Shown piece after piece: positions 11,153-22,094 of a stretch of DNA of 64,000 bases; the first letter of the stretch is position 1; each line of letters opens with the position of its first letter. Made by a program: the position numbers and the translations under genes. The notes below the pieces were generated by a model. That model worked only from the letters and a program-made list of their open reading frames with translations, ran no database searches and was not told the origin of the DNA. This DNA is from Linum tenue (lineage: Eukaryota; Streptophyta; Magnoliopsida; Malpighiales; Linaceae): assembly GCA_946122785.1 (NCBI GenBank), contig CAMGYJ010000002.1, positions 41,442,495-41,506,494 on the forward strand, in the 5' to 3' direction.

Positions 11153-11657
11153 CTCCCCACCCCGCATCCGGCCCAGCCACACGATTGATCCATCCCCAAA
11201 TCTACGGCTCCCATCAGTAACCACTTGTTACTGACCCTATCTTGGAACCAATTCCTTTGTCTTCTATGGAATTAGCGAATAAATCCCCTACTTCATTAAC
11301 TCGCCCATCCATCCTCTCGCGTGCAATGACACCACATGCAGACTGCAGTCAGGCCTTTTCCCTTAACTTTGAAACTTGACGCCCGACTAAACCTTCTACA
11401 CTCGGCCTGATAAAACCGCCAAACGATCTTTGACTTTCCGCGGCGCCTTGGGATCTGTCACGTACCGTCTTCCGCCTGCTTCGCCGGTCCAGCCCCGAAC
11501 AACAAGGATCAGGTTAATCCGCACATTCGCGGCCCAAGACCCACTCGAATCCGCCTGCTATGCGGAACAGAAGCAGGCCGGAGCTCTAACCCATGGACGA
11601 CTTTTGTGGGCCCAATGGTCGGTCCGGCTCCACGTAATTCCTGCCCTAGCCGCCAAC

Positions 11658-12007
11658 CATAGTTAATAAAATACGGCACAGGAAAATTACGTATAAATAC
11701 GTACGTGTATTTTACTTTGTTCCTGAGCTAATGTTACGTTTAATAGTACGTAAATAATCGTAAATATATAAAATTAATTATTTTAAAAATAAATAAATAT
11801 ATAAATAATACTAAAGTTAACAATTTAATTCATTAAATACGGATATTAAACGTGATATAAGGGTTTTATACGTGTTTAGTACGAGAGCCATCAAATGAAC
11901 GAGAAAAACTGAAACGACTTGACAATAATACGTATATGAAAATTTTAAACGGATAAAATACGTACGAGTACATATATGCGTATTAAACGGAGTATTTACT
12001 AACTATG
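11658..12007. mobile_element. hAT-type MITE with 8-bp TSD
   Basis: The ends are CATAGTTAATAAAATACGG and the complement of CATAGTTAGTAAATACTCC. The direct repeat CCGCCAAC flanks it at 11650-11657 and 12008-12015. It is AT-rich and rich in TACGTA/CGTAT motifs, with no open frame. The contrast with the GC-rich flanks makes the limits clear. Confidence 0.88.
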
Positions 12008-12225
12008 CCGCCAACGACCTCTCGTTGTCATCGTCGTTCGCCAAACGTCCCCAGCCGTGCACGACGACGACGGCTCGTGGAGTAAATCCACCGCGCCCAG
12101 CTTCCCGGCGAGACTCCCCTCTTGCGCTCGTCTTGGCTTTCGTAGACGCCTCCAAGATCGGCCAGTTCACAGTTGACGGGGTTGGCCTCTTCCCCGGTGG
12201 CGATTGGTCCCCGCCGTCACCTCTT

Positions 12226-13119
12226 GGGGGTGTTCAAATGGTTACCGTGGTAATAACCAAACTAATTAATGCTAAATTTTATTAACCATGGAATAAAATG
12301 TCTTAACCAAACCATCCAAATTAACTCGAAAACCAAATTAACCAAACCAAAATTTAATTGGTTTGGTTAATCGGATAATCGGATTAACAAAATAAAATAA
12401 CATTACATGAAAACAAATATCATGTTAATGAATAAAACATAACTATATGTTGTACTATCATAAACTATCATTATATATAAGCAATAATAATAAGACTAAT
12501 CATCCATGATTATCATCATCATTCGAGTTAATACATCATTCATCATCTCTGCACCTAATACAGTCAACTTACAACAAACCCCTTAACATAAATACATACC
12601 AATACCCCTCATCAGGAAGTTAAAACTCTCATACAAAACACTTAAACTATACATAGTTTGAAGTGACTGTCATGGTATTGTACGTAATCCTAAAGTCTAG
12701 GAGATTTTTCCAAAAATAGCACTGTTTAAAAAAAATTACAAAAATAGCACCCAACTCCGAAAAATTCTAAAAATAGCACATTTTTTGTAAAACCGCCACC
12801 CGGAGGTGCGTTTTTTAGTAAATAGGCAGACCCATTTAATTTTTGGCTTGTAGTGCACATGGAAATAAAATAGGAAATCACGAAAGTTTGGTTTGGTTGG
12901 TTGCATGGAAGTATAAATAATTTTGTATATTAGGTGCATCATTGACTGGTTAATTGGTTTCATTTGTTAGCAGTGTTGAAACCAAACCAAACCACCTAAA
13001 CCAAATAAGTTAAATTGTTTAACCAAACCAAACCAATTATCCAAATTAACCAAACCAAATTAACCGAATGCTACCGATTAATATGGTTACCACGATAACC
13101 AATCCGTTTGAACATCCCC
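12226..13119. mobile_element. hAT-like element with near-perfect 8-bp TSD
   Basis: Left end GGGGGTGTTCAAATGG and right end complement GGGGATGTTCAAACGG form the inverted ends. The flanks TCACCTCT and TCACCTCC are a probable target duplication with one change. Subterminal regions are dense in AACCAAACCA. It interrupts the GC-rich gag-like sequence and has no transposase. Confidence 0.8.
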
Positions 13120-14028
13120 TCACCTCCGTTCGCTGCTGCCTCCAGCTTCGCTATCGTTGGAATCCCCGGCTCGGTATCCACCTGGCATGCCTCCAACCCA
13201 GCTGCAACTAGCCTCGGGGCCATCTCGCGCTCTGCCTTCGCTGCTCGGTCAGGTAATGCCGATGAGTCAAGCCTGCGATGCATCATCTCCGGCTTCGTCC
13301 AGTTGCCGATCTTCGTTGCATCATCTTTGGCATCGCGGAATTCAGGAAGACAAGGCATTCCCCGTTTGTTGGATCGTAGGCGATTGGCTCGCCGTACTCG
13401 CCGCTAACAAGATCCAGCACCTGATATTTTGGCGAAGAGCTCCGCCAGTCGTTGTTCCCAGCTCAACGATATCCCGTCCAAAGTCGACTGCTTGGTGGTG
13501 GTAATAGCGGAAGTCCGCCATGTGCTGGTCAGTGCTTGCGTCCAAATCCGTCTTCCCGGCGCCATGATAATAATAATTGTAATTAGCTGCTCCCACATAG
13601 TCGGACCCATGCTCATGGAAAGTTCGACTTCCAATTGAAGCTCCAGCTCCCATGGCTTCGGAACGAGCAAAACGCATCCGCTCTTCTTGGTGACTGTACT
13701 GCGAACACGGATCTTCAATTCGACTCCGATAAGCTGCAACATATTGTGAATTGATTGCTTCCACAACTTTAGCTTTGACAACCAAGTTCTCTAGGGCTTG
13801 ATGGTGGTCTAGATCGGGATAAGAATGGTGCGGCCATGGCGGATGATGAGACGATGGCGGATACGACGGCAATGGTGGATGTGACGGCGGCAGGTAGCTA
13901 GGGTAGCTAAGCGCGTGACGTGGAAGGACGTCGTCGTAGCTTCACCCCCATGGCGATGGCGGCGGCATGTAGAACTCTTCACCTTGATGTTGCGTGAAAA
14001 TCGGCACAGGGAATTCAGCGCCTAACCA

Positions 14029-14041
14029 GGCCCTGATACCA
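14029..14041 (-). other. Primer-binding site for initiator Met tRNA
   Basis: On the minus strand TGGTATCAGGGCC lies two bases inside the LTR; the usual plant site is TGGTATCAGAGCC. It marks the 5' end of an LTR element pointing left. Confidence 0.75.
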
Positions 14042-14043
14042 AT

Positions 14044-14418
14044 TGATGTGTGACGGAATTTCACGCACCGGTGATTTCAAGCGATTTAGCGAAAGAACTA
14101 GGAAACATGATAAAAGAGCTACTTTTCTCTACTAACTACTAATACTTTATTGATCGAATGAATAAAGCGAAGAGCAAAGGTACATATTTATAGGACTAAT
14201 CCTTCAAACCATTCTCTCTTGAGACAAGGAAACCCCAAACCTAAACCAACAAGTAAACGATTACTTCCTATACAGGATATAACAATAATAATCCTAGACC
14301 CAAACTAATACGAACAACCCGAATAATAACCGAATATTCCTACAAATAATAATACGAAAACAACAACAACAATAATAATAAGACTATTGGGCTCAGCCCA
14401 AGATGCCGTCACGCATCA
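14044..14418 (-). mobile_element. 5' LTR of the broken retroelement
   Basis: This 375-bp block starts TGATGTGTGACGG and ends CCGTCACGCATCA, a 13-bp inverted pair with one mismatch, in the TG...CA form of an LTR. A primer-binding site lies directly inside it. No second copy of this LTR was recognised in the window, so the element is incomplete. Confidence 0.75.
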
Positions 14419-14658
14419 ACAGCCCACCGTCGAACCCCTGGGGAACCAACAGAGCAACTGGTCGGTTGACGAAGGGGAGAGAGGGTTAGAATACAACTTC
14501 TTCAAGCTCTTCCAACCGGAAAGGGCTACATCTCTGAGTTGCCAATAGGATACAACTTTTAGGATCTATTGCACCACTCATTGAAGCGATCTAACATATG
14601 ACTCATTGAATGTTGAAATCAATGTTCCCAACTTAAAATCTTTGCATTGGTTAAAGTA

Positions 14659-15151
14659 GGGTTATATGTATAATATGCCCCTCTACTATGACGTTTTATC
14701 AAACATGCCCCTCTATTATTTTTTACATCAAACATGCCCTATGCTTTGTAAAAATGATCAAACATGCCATTTTGTTAAAATTTTCATCTAACAACCGTTA
14801 ACCAAGGCCAAACTTTAGTTTCGCCGACACAAATGACTAAAATATCCCTAATAAATTCACTTTAATTTTTTTTGGTTCTTTTGTATAATCAAATCATTCA
14901 AATAATTTCACTTTGAAAAGACTCAGGGAAATAAATCAGGGGACAAAACTGACATTTCCCTCCCATTTGTCGATGTCGGGTCGTCTAAATCTCAATTCAA
15001 CCATGATTGACGATTTTTTCAATCGAAATTTGAACATAAGGGCATGTTTGATAATATTTTCAAAGTACAGGGGCATATTTGATGTAAAAAATAGTTGAGG
15101 GGCATGTTTGATAAAATGTCATAGTAGAAGGGCATATTATACCTATAACCC
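14659..15151. mobile_element. MULE-like MITE with 9-bp TSD
   Basis: The ends are GGGTTATATGTATAATATGC and the complement of GGGTTATAGGTATAATATGC. The 9-bp duplication GTTAAAGTA is exact (14650-14658, 15152-15160). Near both ends the motif GGGGCATGTTTGAT recurs in opposite orientation. A decayed relative lies at 32778-33101. Confidence 0.94.
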
Positions 15152-15533
15152 GTTAAAGTATTCAAAATAATAGTGATGCTCAAGAGTTTTTTGCTTCTCA
15201 CCATGTCCAAGTGTAGCATTCAAATTAGGTACCTCTATGACATGCTTTAAACAAAAAGATTTTACCTCTTGGAGTCGCTTGTCTCACCCTTTATCTCGCA
15301 ACTGTTAAAATTTAAATTTTTCATGAAACAAATCCAAATGCAACTACATTGTCAACAGATCCTTGTTGAAATGCTTGGCAAAGAAAATTCATTATCTCCA
15401 TAATGCCATTTGTAACATCCCGTTCCGGCAAAACCCATATTTCGATCGCTAGAAAGTTCGCGATTTAAAATCGAACATTTCGACACTATTTCGGCGAAAT
15501 TCGGATTATCGATCGATCGGATAAGTATACGTA

Positions 15534-15575
<42 letters not shown>

Positions 15576-15596
15576 TTAATTAATGCCGGCCGCATA

Positions 15597-15606
15597 TATA
15601 TATAAA
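15597..15606 (+). promoter_or_regulatory. LTR TATA box
   Basis: ATATATAAAC follows a TA microsatellite (about 15538-15570) and precedes a purine-rich leader (GAGAGAAGAAAAACCAGAG). The position about 190 bp into the LTR suits a retroelement promoter on the plus strand. Confidence 0.55.
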
Positions 15607-16788
15607 CCCTTCCCGTCCCTTTTAATTCTCATCATCATCGTTTATTTCCTTTTTCCACCGAGAGAAGAAAAACCAGAGCGAGAGGAGCAGAGCGAACAGG
15701 GGAACGTCGGGGAGAATTTCCAAAGCTCAATTCTTGAGCTACACTGATCCAAAAATCCCGTAAGTTATGCCTAATCCACCCATACATCGTGATGTATCGA
15801 TTTAGAGCTTTAAAACGAGTTTTTGGTTCAGGAATTTCTTGAATTCCCGATAAGCCAAATTAGGGTTTCGGAGTATCCGGAAGCCGGATTGAGCCCAAAT
15901 TTCATATACGAGCTTCCTGCAGCGAGGTAATCAATCCTCTAGTTCTAATCCCTGAATTTCGGCTATTATTTAGGCCGGGGTCCAAACCGCTGAATTTAGC
16001 TCCGGCCAGGGTTTGATGTATTTTTATCAAGAATTTGACCCGGAGCCTATAACGAATATTGACGGCGATACTGCAGGGGATATTAGGGCGGTCTCGGATT
16101 TTAATTCGGGGTTCGTTCGTGAAATTGACGTTTTAGTACGGGAAGGTTAAACCGGTGTTTGAACGACCAGAACTGGTGAGGGATTAGCACGGCATACCGG
16201 GTTTGTCGTATCACGATAATTATATTGATGCTTAGAATTGACCTAGGTGAACTAGAATGGCATGATTAGGGGTGTATGGATTTTTGTGCTATATGATGAA
16301 CCCTAGACTGCTATATGATATTATTGACTTGCCCTAATCGATATGGACATGGCTTATGCTGATGATTGTGTATATGTTGCAAATTGTGGGCTTGACTGTT
16401 GATATGCCTTATGATGGTTCGAAAAGGTGATAGGGTATGATTGTTCATGATTGTTGTATTTGGATGCACATGTGGGAAAATATATATTCTCTGGTGATAT
16501 TATGATGTTTTAAGGAGGATGACTTGCACGAGGGTTTATCCCGAGGAAGTGCAATTATACGACTCCTGATTTACCTATGTTGAGCCAATTGTGGCCGGGT
16601 CAAGTACATGTGTAAGTAACGAATTATGATTAAGCAAGATGAGATATGGATCATGTATAAGGACATCAAGTAAGAGTGTTTTGGTCTCATGGTCAATTAC
16701 ATAGTAATTAGGGCTCCCCATGCTATTACTCCGTTATGATATGTTATGTCACACCCCTGATGTGGTGTTGACCGTTGATTTATCATGA

Positions 16789-16945
16789 GATATGACCACA
16801 CCCAGAGTGGTGTTGAGTCCGATATGACCACACCCAGAGTGGTGTTGAGTCCGATATGACCACACCCATCGTGGTGTCAGGTCCGATATGACTACACCGG
16901 CAGTGGTGGGTCCGATATGACCACATCCACGAGATGTTTGGTCCG
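16789..16945. repeat. 32-bp tandem repeats inside the solo LTR
   Basis: Units starting GATATGACCACACCC begin at 16789, 16821, 16853 and 16885, 32 bp apart, with a diverged fifth at 16914. Each carries AGAGTGGTGTTGAGTCC or a variant. Confidence 0.9.
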
Positions 16946-18232
16946 TATTCCCGGGAGAGTAATTAGCATGGGAGTAGCCAGGCGCCTATAAGTAAAACAT
17001 GATAAGATGCATATGCATAAGTCAATGTGGTTGAGTCTTTTGCCTATTGGGATGTCGGATGCCTGAGGTCTGATCCTAGTGCTTGGGCTTATTTGCTAGA
17101 TGTATGGTAGGGGTATGCTCTGTTATGAACTCACTATGCTATGATTATCTCACTCAGCTATGAGCTGACCCTCCTTTATTCTTTTCTCTGCTTATGCCAT
17201 GTGTAAGCAGATCATCACCAGCAGCAGCAGTAGATAGGTGTATAGGTGGGAGCTGAGCAAGAGTTGAAGGCAAGATGAGGTATGGTCTTCAACTATTCTG
17301 TGCTTGGACTACTACTCGGGATTTTGGCCAGTGATCCACACCTTTTTGTAAAAAAATGTTTTGAGAACGTTTTTCATGTGCATACTAGCTTCTGATGTAG
17401 TGTGAGATATCCACAGGTGTGGAAAGTTGATGATATGTGTATATGTTGTGTAACTGTGTAAGTTGCGACGATTATGGTATGTACAAGTATGGAATGCAGT
17501 TGTGGAGTATGAAAAGGGTAGCTATGGCTATGAAAGCCAATGCATATGGAAGTGAGTGTATATGTTTGTCTATGAATGCATGGATTTAGATGAATTATTT
17601 TGCAGGATCAGATGGAAGAACTGTTAGCCCATTACGCGAGTAATTCATGTCGAAATTTTATTTGGGTAAATTTTGATAATTAATGTAACACCCGAGATTA
17701 ATTCCGCTGCAATTGTATGAACAATATGATTAGGCAAAACGTATAGGGTAGGGTGTTACACCATTCATCAAGTGTAGATTTAATAGAAACTCAAAAGTCT
17801 TGATATTTTTTGAAGCATCTCTAGCTTGAGCTCGATGTATTCTTCTTTAGAATGACTTAAATCCTCAAGTACTATACAAGTTACATTACACATGTTGATA
17901 ATGCTCAATATGAAACGATAATGAGATCCCCAACGAGTTTGTCCAAATGCATTAAGGATTTCATTTGATTATATCCTTGTCCATATTGAATTGCTATAGC
18001 ATTCAACATACCATCAATATCTCTTTTGTGAATTGATTATAACTCTCTTATCCATTTAGGAGATTGCTTCACAACGTTTTTATACAATACAATAAGAAAA
18101 AGAAATCCCATATAGGATTAGATACCTTTGCAGAAATAATTAATGCTAGCTGTAATCTGTGAGCAAAATAGTGGACAATTTTGGTTGATTTCTCGATGAT
18201 CATATAACAATGGGCCAACTTTTAAATAACAC

Positions 18233-18834
18233 TGGACTGAATGTTTAAAATCCTAAATTTCATAAGTTTTATACTAGCTCTAGACCCAAAGTAGGGTTGG
18301 ATCGTGGCCCAGGGGAGGCCCCTAGATTCACCACTAGGCAGAACAGTACCATAATCTATAAACGTTTTGAAGGGAAAGTTACACATAAAGGTGGTAGCAA
18401 GGTAGTCTCTAGTAGCATTTCCACTGTCTAGATAGGCTCTTTGAGAGAAAAATATTTCAGTTTGGAAAAGTTAATTTATATGACATGCTCGTGTAAATCT
18501 CTTGTAGAGGTCACACATAGAGTAACATATCTCATGTACATATTGGCTTTAGATTATGTCATATTAGATGTCTACAATTGTTCATACGGTCACATAATGG
18601 GAATCTTGTTTATATAATCCTATGTGTGGTGTTTCTTTCTTCATCTAGTTTGGTTGGTGATCCGTTTTACTAGGTCATAGTTCCACCTTGTTTGCTCAAA
18701 AGCTTAGTTGTTACTCCTGCTTCATGTCAGGATTCTCTTGCAAGAGTATTATCATTCAATTGATAATGATAGTTGATAATAATTCTTGTTGCATGCATGC
18801 ATGAAATTAACTAACTGTGTGTATTAAATATCCT
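18233..18834. other. No gene recognised
   Basis: AT-rich unique sequence between the hAT pseudogene and the copia pseudogene. It may hold more decayed copia sequence, but no domain could be read. Confidence 0.5.
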
Positions 18835-19342
18835 TATCACAAAGGTTTAAATGTGTGTCAAAGAAAGTACTATGTTGACTTGTTGAAAGACACAAGTTAC
18901 TTGGATGGTAAGGGTTGCAAAACTCCTATTGATGCAAAGGTTAAACTGAGTTTCGAAGGAACATTGCTGGAAGATGGTGAAGTATACAGAAGACTTGTCG
19001 GGAGGCTTCATTATCTCACAATTACAAGACCATACATTGCCTTTGTGGTGCAACAATTCTGTCAATATCAAAGAAACCCTTGTGAAGAGCATATGCAGGC
19101 AGCTTATCGAGTATTGAGATACTTCAAATCATCACCAGATCAGGGCATACAATTTAGCAGCATAGCAGAGGAAAAGATGGTTGGCTTTAGTGATTCAGAC
19201 TGGGCCAGTTGTCCTGATACACGACGATCCGTTACAGATATTGCACTTTCCTTGGCTCATCTCTTCTCACCTAGAAAACTAAGAAGCAAACAACAGTTTC
19301 AAGATAGTCATCTGAAGTTGAATATAGAGCCTTGTCACACCT

Positions 19343-20275
19343 TGAAACATCCCGTTCCTTTTGAAACCAAAACCATAACTCAAACAAAAAACCGGTTTCT
19401 CCGGAGCAACCCAAACCACTTTTTTAAATAACAAATTGACACAGTTTAAAAATTTCAAACGAAAAGCCCCAACACTTGGGCAATCACAATCTAAATACAT
19501 AAAACAACTTATCCCAAAATCTCCAGTTTATACTCATGATCATAAACAATATAATTAAACTATTCTAACTCTGGCTCCTCACGAGCTCCCTGAGATCTTG
19601 TCCATGCTGGTACGACTGCTTGCCTCGTCCTGCCTCTTCTTGAAAACCCACATCCCTAACCCTTCCTCAATCTGGTGAGTGAGAAGGGGTCAGTCTCGCC
19701 GTTACTTCCTAATGTCTTTGCCTAAGCAAACCTTACTAACATATTATTAGAAATTACTCCCGCTTACATGAAATTCGTTCTCACTTTCATCCTTAATACT
19801 TTGGTCCTTAATAGCTTATAGAAGATCTCTACTTCTATCTTAACTTATCTACTTACTACTAGGGTCCACCGCGTATCGCCGTCCGGTGTCCCTTTCCGCA
19901 AGGCAATGGTACTACGTTACTTATCGCCGTCCAGCCCATACCCGGTCATCTACTGCGTTATGTATCGCCGTCTAGTAGTGACCCAATAACTCGATCAACT
20001 GATGCGTTAGTATCGCCGTCCAGCAAACTCATAAATGTAATCACGCAAACTCATAAATGAACTAGCATAACTTGAAATTAACGACATAATCTAAAAGACC
20101 TCGACGGAGATTTTACCCCCTTGAGTCAAGGGGGTAAAATCTCCGTCGAGGTCTTTTAGATTATGTCGTTAATTTCAAGTTAATTAGGAAATAGAAATTA
20201 ATTAAAATAAATATTCTCCCAATCCGAACCGACTCGACTACCGGTCGAACCTTACCCAGAAATCAGGATGTTACA
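19343..20275. mobile_element. Solo LTR inside the copia pol, with palindrome
   Basis: Ends are TGAAACATCCCGTTCC and CAGGATGTTACA. The flanks CACCT (19338-19342) and CACTT (20276-20280) are a 5-bp duplication with one change; joining across it restores the copia reading ALSHLACEIEW. The ends resemble those of the 2.35-kb solo LTR, so the two are probably related families. TATCGCCGTCC-like motifs recur between 19870 and 20030. A perfect palindrome lies at 20068-20182. Confidence 0.82.
20068..20182. repeat. Perfect 115-bp palindrome (57-bp arms, 1-bp spacer)
   Basis: Bases 20068-20124 are the exact reverse complement of 20126-20182 with a single G at 20125. The arms begin TAACTTGAAATTAACGAC. 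No mismatch was found. Confidence 0.97.
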
Positions 20276-20590
20276 CACTTGGCCTGTGAGATTGAATGGT
20301 TGAAGAGATTTCTTTCAGAGTTAACAATGCAGGTTCTTCTTCCTACCCTTGTGTTATTGTGACAACAGATCTGTCATACAAATTGCAGAGAACCCTGTTT
20401 TCATGAGAGAACCAAGCATATCGAGATTGATATGCACGTTACAAGAGACATTATTAAAACTGGTTTGATTAAGTTAAAGCATGTTGAAACAATTGAACAA
20501 CTTGGAGATATATTTACTAAAGGCTTTGGTCGATTCAGGATGAAGGAGATCTTGTGAATGTTGGGGATCACAGGAGAACCACCAACTTGA

Positions 20591-20900
20591 GGGGGGGGGG
20601 GGTGACAGAGTTGATGACTTGAAGGAAGACGAAATCCCAATGGACTACGAATTTGAATTAAGGGAAGAATGGTGACTTACAAAGAAGGAGAAAGAAGAAT
20701 GAAGTTATGAGATAGGAGGAAAACGACATAGTTCAGTTTATTGTTGTTAGCCGTTAATTTTACTGTTTATTTAAATTTTCATTCAATCATGTAAGGACAC
20801 ATATTATGGTTTGTTAATTGAAATGGTAGCTATATAAAGCTATAGAGGACTCATATTACAACTGAGTTGCCTCTCTCAAATATCCATTTCTACAAAAGTT
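20591..20900 (+). mobile_element. Polypurine tract and 3' LTR of the copia element
   Basis: A 12-G run (20591-20602) is followed at 20603 by TGACAGAGTTGATG, the expected tract and LTR start directly after the copia pol end. TATATAAAG at 20831-20839 gives an LTR TATA box. The right edge is uncertain; no matching 5' LTR was found. Confidence 0.65.
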
Positions 20901-21562
20901 TATACTCTTGGAGATTTTGTGGGTTCTTCATGAAGTCTCAGATAATGAACACTAGTGAAAAACTCATGAGCTGGTTTTCACGACGGAAATAAGTAAGCTC
21001 TCATCAAAGCAGATGAGACTGCAAGACCAAACATACATTCCCCCTGTTTGTGCCCCTATATATGCTGTTGTTATCTCGTTTTCCTCATCTGGCCTTCTTT
21101 TATTGATTAATGTAAGTATTTTTCTTGGTGCAATTGGTTTCTTTAGATGTATGGAGGACGATTCTGGCTTTGGGTACTTTGTTTTGCTTTTGTTGGTATT
21201 CTTAGGCATGTTTATATTCTGTGTTCGAAGACATGATTTTTAATCACTAACCTTAGTTTATTTGATCAATTGATTATCGTCAGAGTGTTATAGAGCAAGA
21301 AAGCACAGGAATATGTTGATGCATTTGCAAACAAGAAGAGAAAAGCTAGACTAAAAGAACCAACAACTATCATTAAAAGATAAATACTTTACACAGTCCA
21401 AACTTATGGACTGGTTTGCATATCCATATTTGGATTAAAACTTCATCTCTATACATTCCTTCTACTCAACTAATAACTCATCCTGAAATGCGTATATGGA
21501 GGAGGAAGAAATAGACTCGTGCGAGGCTGATAATAGTTTACCACCAACACTAGTCGTGGCAG
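20901..21562. other. No gene recognised
   Basis: Contains a 76-residue open frame (21013-21243, plus) with two hydrophobic stretches but no start context, homology or splicing pattern that supports a gene. Confidence 0.4.
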
Positions 21563-21975
21563 CTAGCACGACGGCAGATAGCAAACACCGAACAAAGTAG
21601 GACGTGGCGGCGCCGGTGCCCTCTCAATCCTCTCAGTGATTCCATATCTGAAGTTAGTGTAAAGGTCCCCCCTCACTTGCCAGAATCTTCTGGTCATCTC
21701 CGAAAACACAATCGCCGTAACAAAAGAGTCATAAGCAGCTTGATGAGCCTCGCCTTTCCTCTCCACGTTCAACAATTCGGCAAGCTTCTGCAGACTCGCC
21801 TCCATATCCGAAAACTCAGGGCAGAACCTGGCCATGATTTTGAGATCCACCTTCTCGTCCAATACTATCCCCAAAACCTCTCAGAATCCGGAGCTCGTTT
21901 TGGACGTGGGTCGGTCGTTGCTGATCGCCTTCAGAATACGGGCCAGGTCGTAGAGCTCGTGGAACTTGGTAAGCT
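21563..21975 (-). pseudogene. CAF1-type deadenylase (CCR4-NOT) gene fragment
   Basis: The minus strand reads KFHELYDLARILKAISN, then after a stop KVDLKIMARFCPEFSDMEAS and LQKLAELLNVERKGEAHQAA followed by YDSFVTAIVFSEMTRRFW. This is the C-terminal half of plant CAF1-like poly(A) ribonucleases, where HQAGSDSLLT carries the last catalytic His/Asp of the DEDD fold; His and Asp remain here. CAF1 proteins shorten mRNA tails in the CCR4-NOT complex. The N-terminal half with the first catalytic acids is missing and a stop separates the two pieces, so this is a dead fragment. The C-terminal tail continues to the TGA near 21563. Confidence 0.72.
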
Positions 21976-22094
21976 TCCTAGTGTCCTTCCTTGCACATGA
22001 TTAACCCATTATTTCAACGTCATGAAAATTTGAAATGTTTCTTTCTGACTAGATGATGGCTAGAAAACAGATGAACTTAGGTTTTCCATAGGAT

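Larger units (their letters stand above)
11160..14043 (-). pseudogene. gag-like/leader region of a broken LTR retroelement, minus strand
   Basis: Starting just inside a primer-binding site (14029-14041), the minus strand runs through Pro/His-rich open sequence (13872-13342: PPSSHHPPWPHHSYPDLDHH) typical of plant retroelement gag leaders, then a second short frame to 13128. GC-rich sequence resumes at 12016-12217 and 11160-11649 on either side of two insertions. No protease, integrase or reverse transcriptase was found, so the element is either a non-coding large derivative or a truncated relic. Its relation to the purine tract and LTR-like start at 11152 is uncertain. Confidence 0.5.
15411..17760 (+). 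mobile_element. 2.35-kb solo LTR with 5-bp TSD
   Basis: The block begins TGTAACATCCCGTTCC and ends GGTAGGGTGTTACA, with TG...CA ends and a 9-bp TGT(A)ACA-type terminal inversion. The 5-bp repeat CCATT flanks it at 15406-15410 and 17761-17765. No internal retroelement coding, primer site or second LTR is present, so it is a solo LTR left by recombination. TGTAACAyCCC ends and this length fit plant Ty3/gypsy LTRs, but the lineage is inference. A TATA box and tandem repeats lie within. Confidence 0.92.
14515..18232 (-). pseudogene. hAT-family transposase pseudogene, split by two insertions
   Basis: Minus-strand pieces match plant hAT transposases of the TTF-zinc-finger type. Near 18184-18128 it reads KIVHYFAHRLQLALIISAK, the HCFAHQLQLTLV-type block. 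From 15410 to 15152 it reads IMEIMNFLCQAFQQGSVDN, then EVKSFCLKHVIEVPNLNA and a HHYYFEYF block. From about 14640 to 14515 there is a weaker C-terminal match (RFNE). Stops occur in all parts. A MITE (14659-15151) and a solo LTR (15411-17760) lie inside; removing them with one copy of each duplication restores co-linearity. Confidence 0.78.
18835..20565 (+). pseudogene. Copia pol 3' region (RT end and RNase H), disrupted
   Basis: From 18835 the plus strand reads GLNVCQRKYYVDLLKDTSYL, VYRRLVGRLHYLTITRP, RVLRYFKSSPDQGIQF and FSDSDWASCPDTRRSVT. These are the C-terminal reverse transcriptase and RNase H blocks of copia polyproteins. The frame shifts near 19265, after which SRSSAEVEYRA-like sequence appears with a stop. 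A solo LTR (19343-20275) interrupts it. Beyond that it resumes with CEIEWLKRFL, FHERTKHIEIDMHV and QLGDIFTKGFG, ending near 20558. There is no gag, protease, integrase or RT N-terminal half, so the copy is 5' truncated and dead. Confidence 0.9.

Noticed and set aside
12025..12285. Open frame at the GC-rich/AT-rich edge
   Set aside because: It runs across the left boundary of the 12226 hAT-like insertion, so it cannot be an old gene.
14029..14041. tRNA-like sequence
   Set aside because: Only the 13 bases complementary to a tRNA 3' end are present; it is a primer-binding site, not a tRNA gene. The same applies at 47227-47239 and 45543-45555.
20964..21243. Overlapping open frames with hydrophobic stretches, possible small membrane protein
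   Set aside because: No homology, no splice pattern and no conservation evidence; T-rich DNA readily gives hydrophobic frames.
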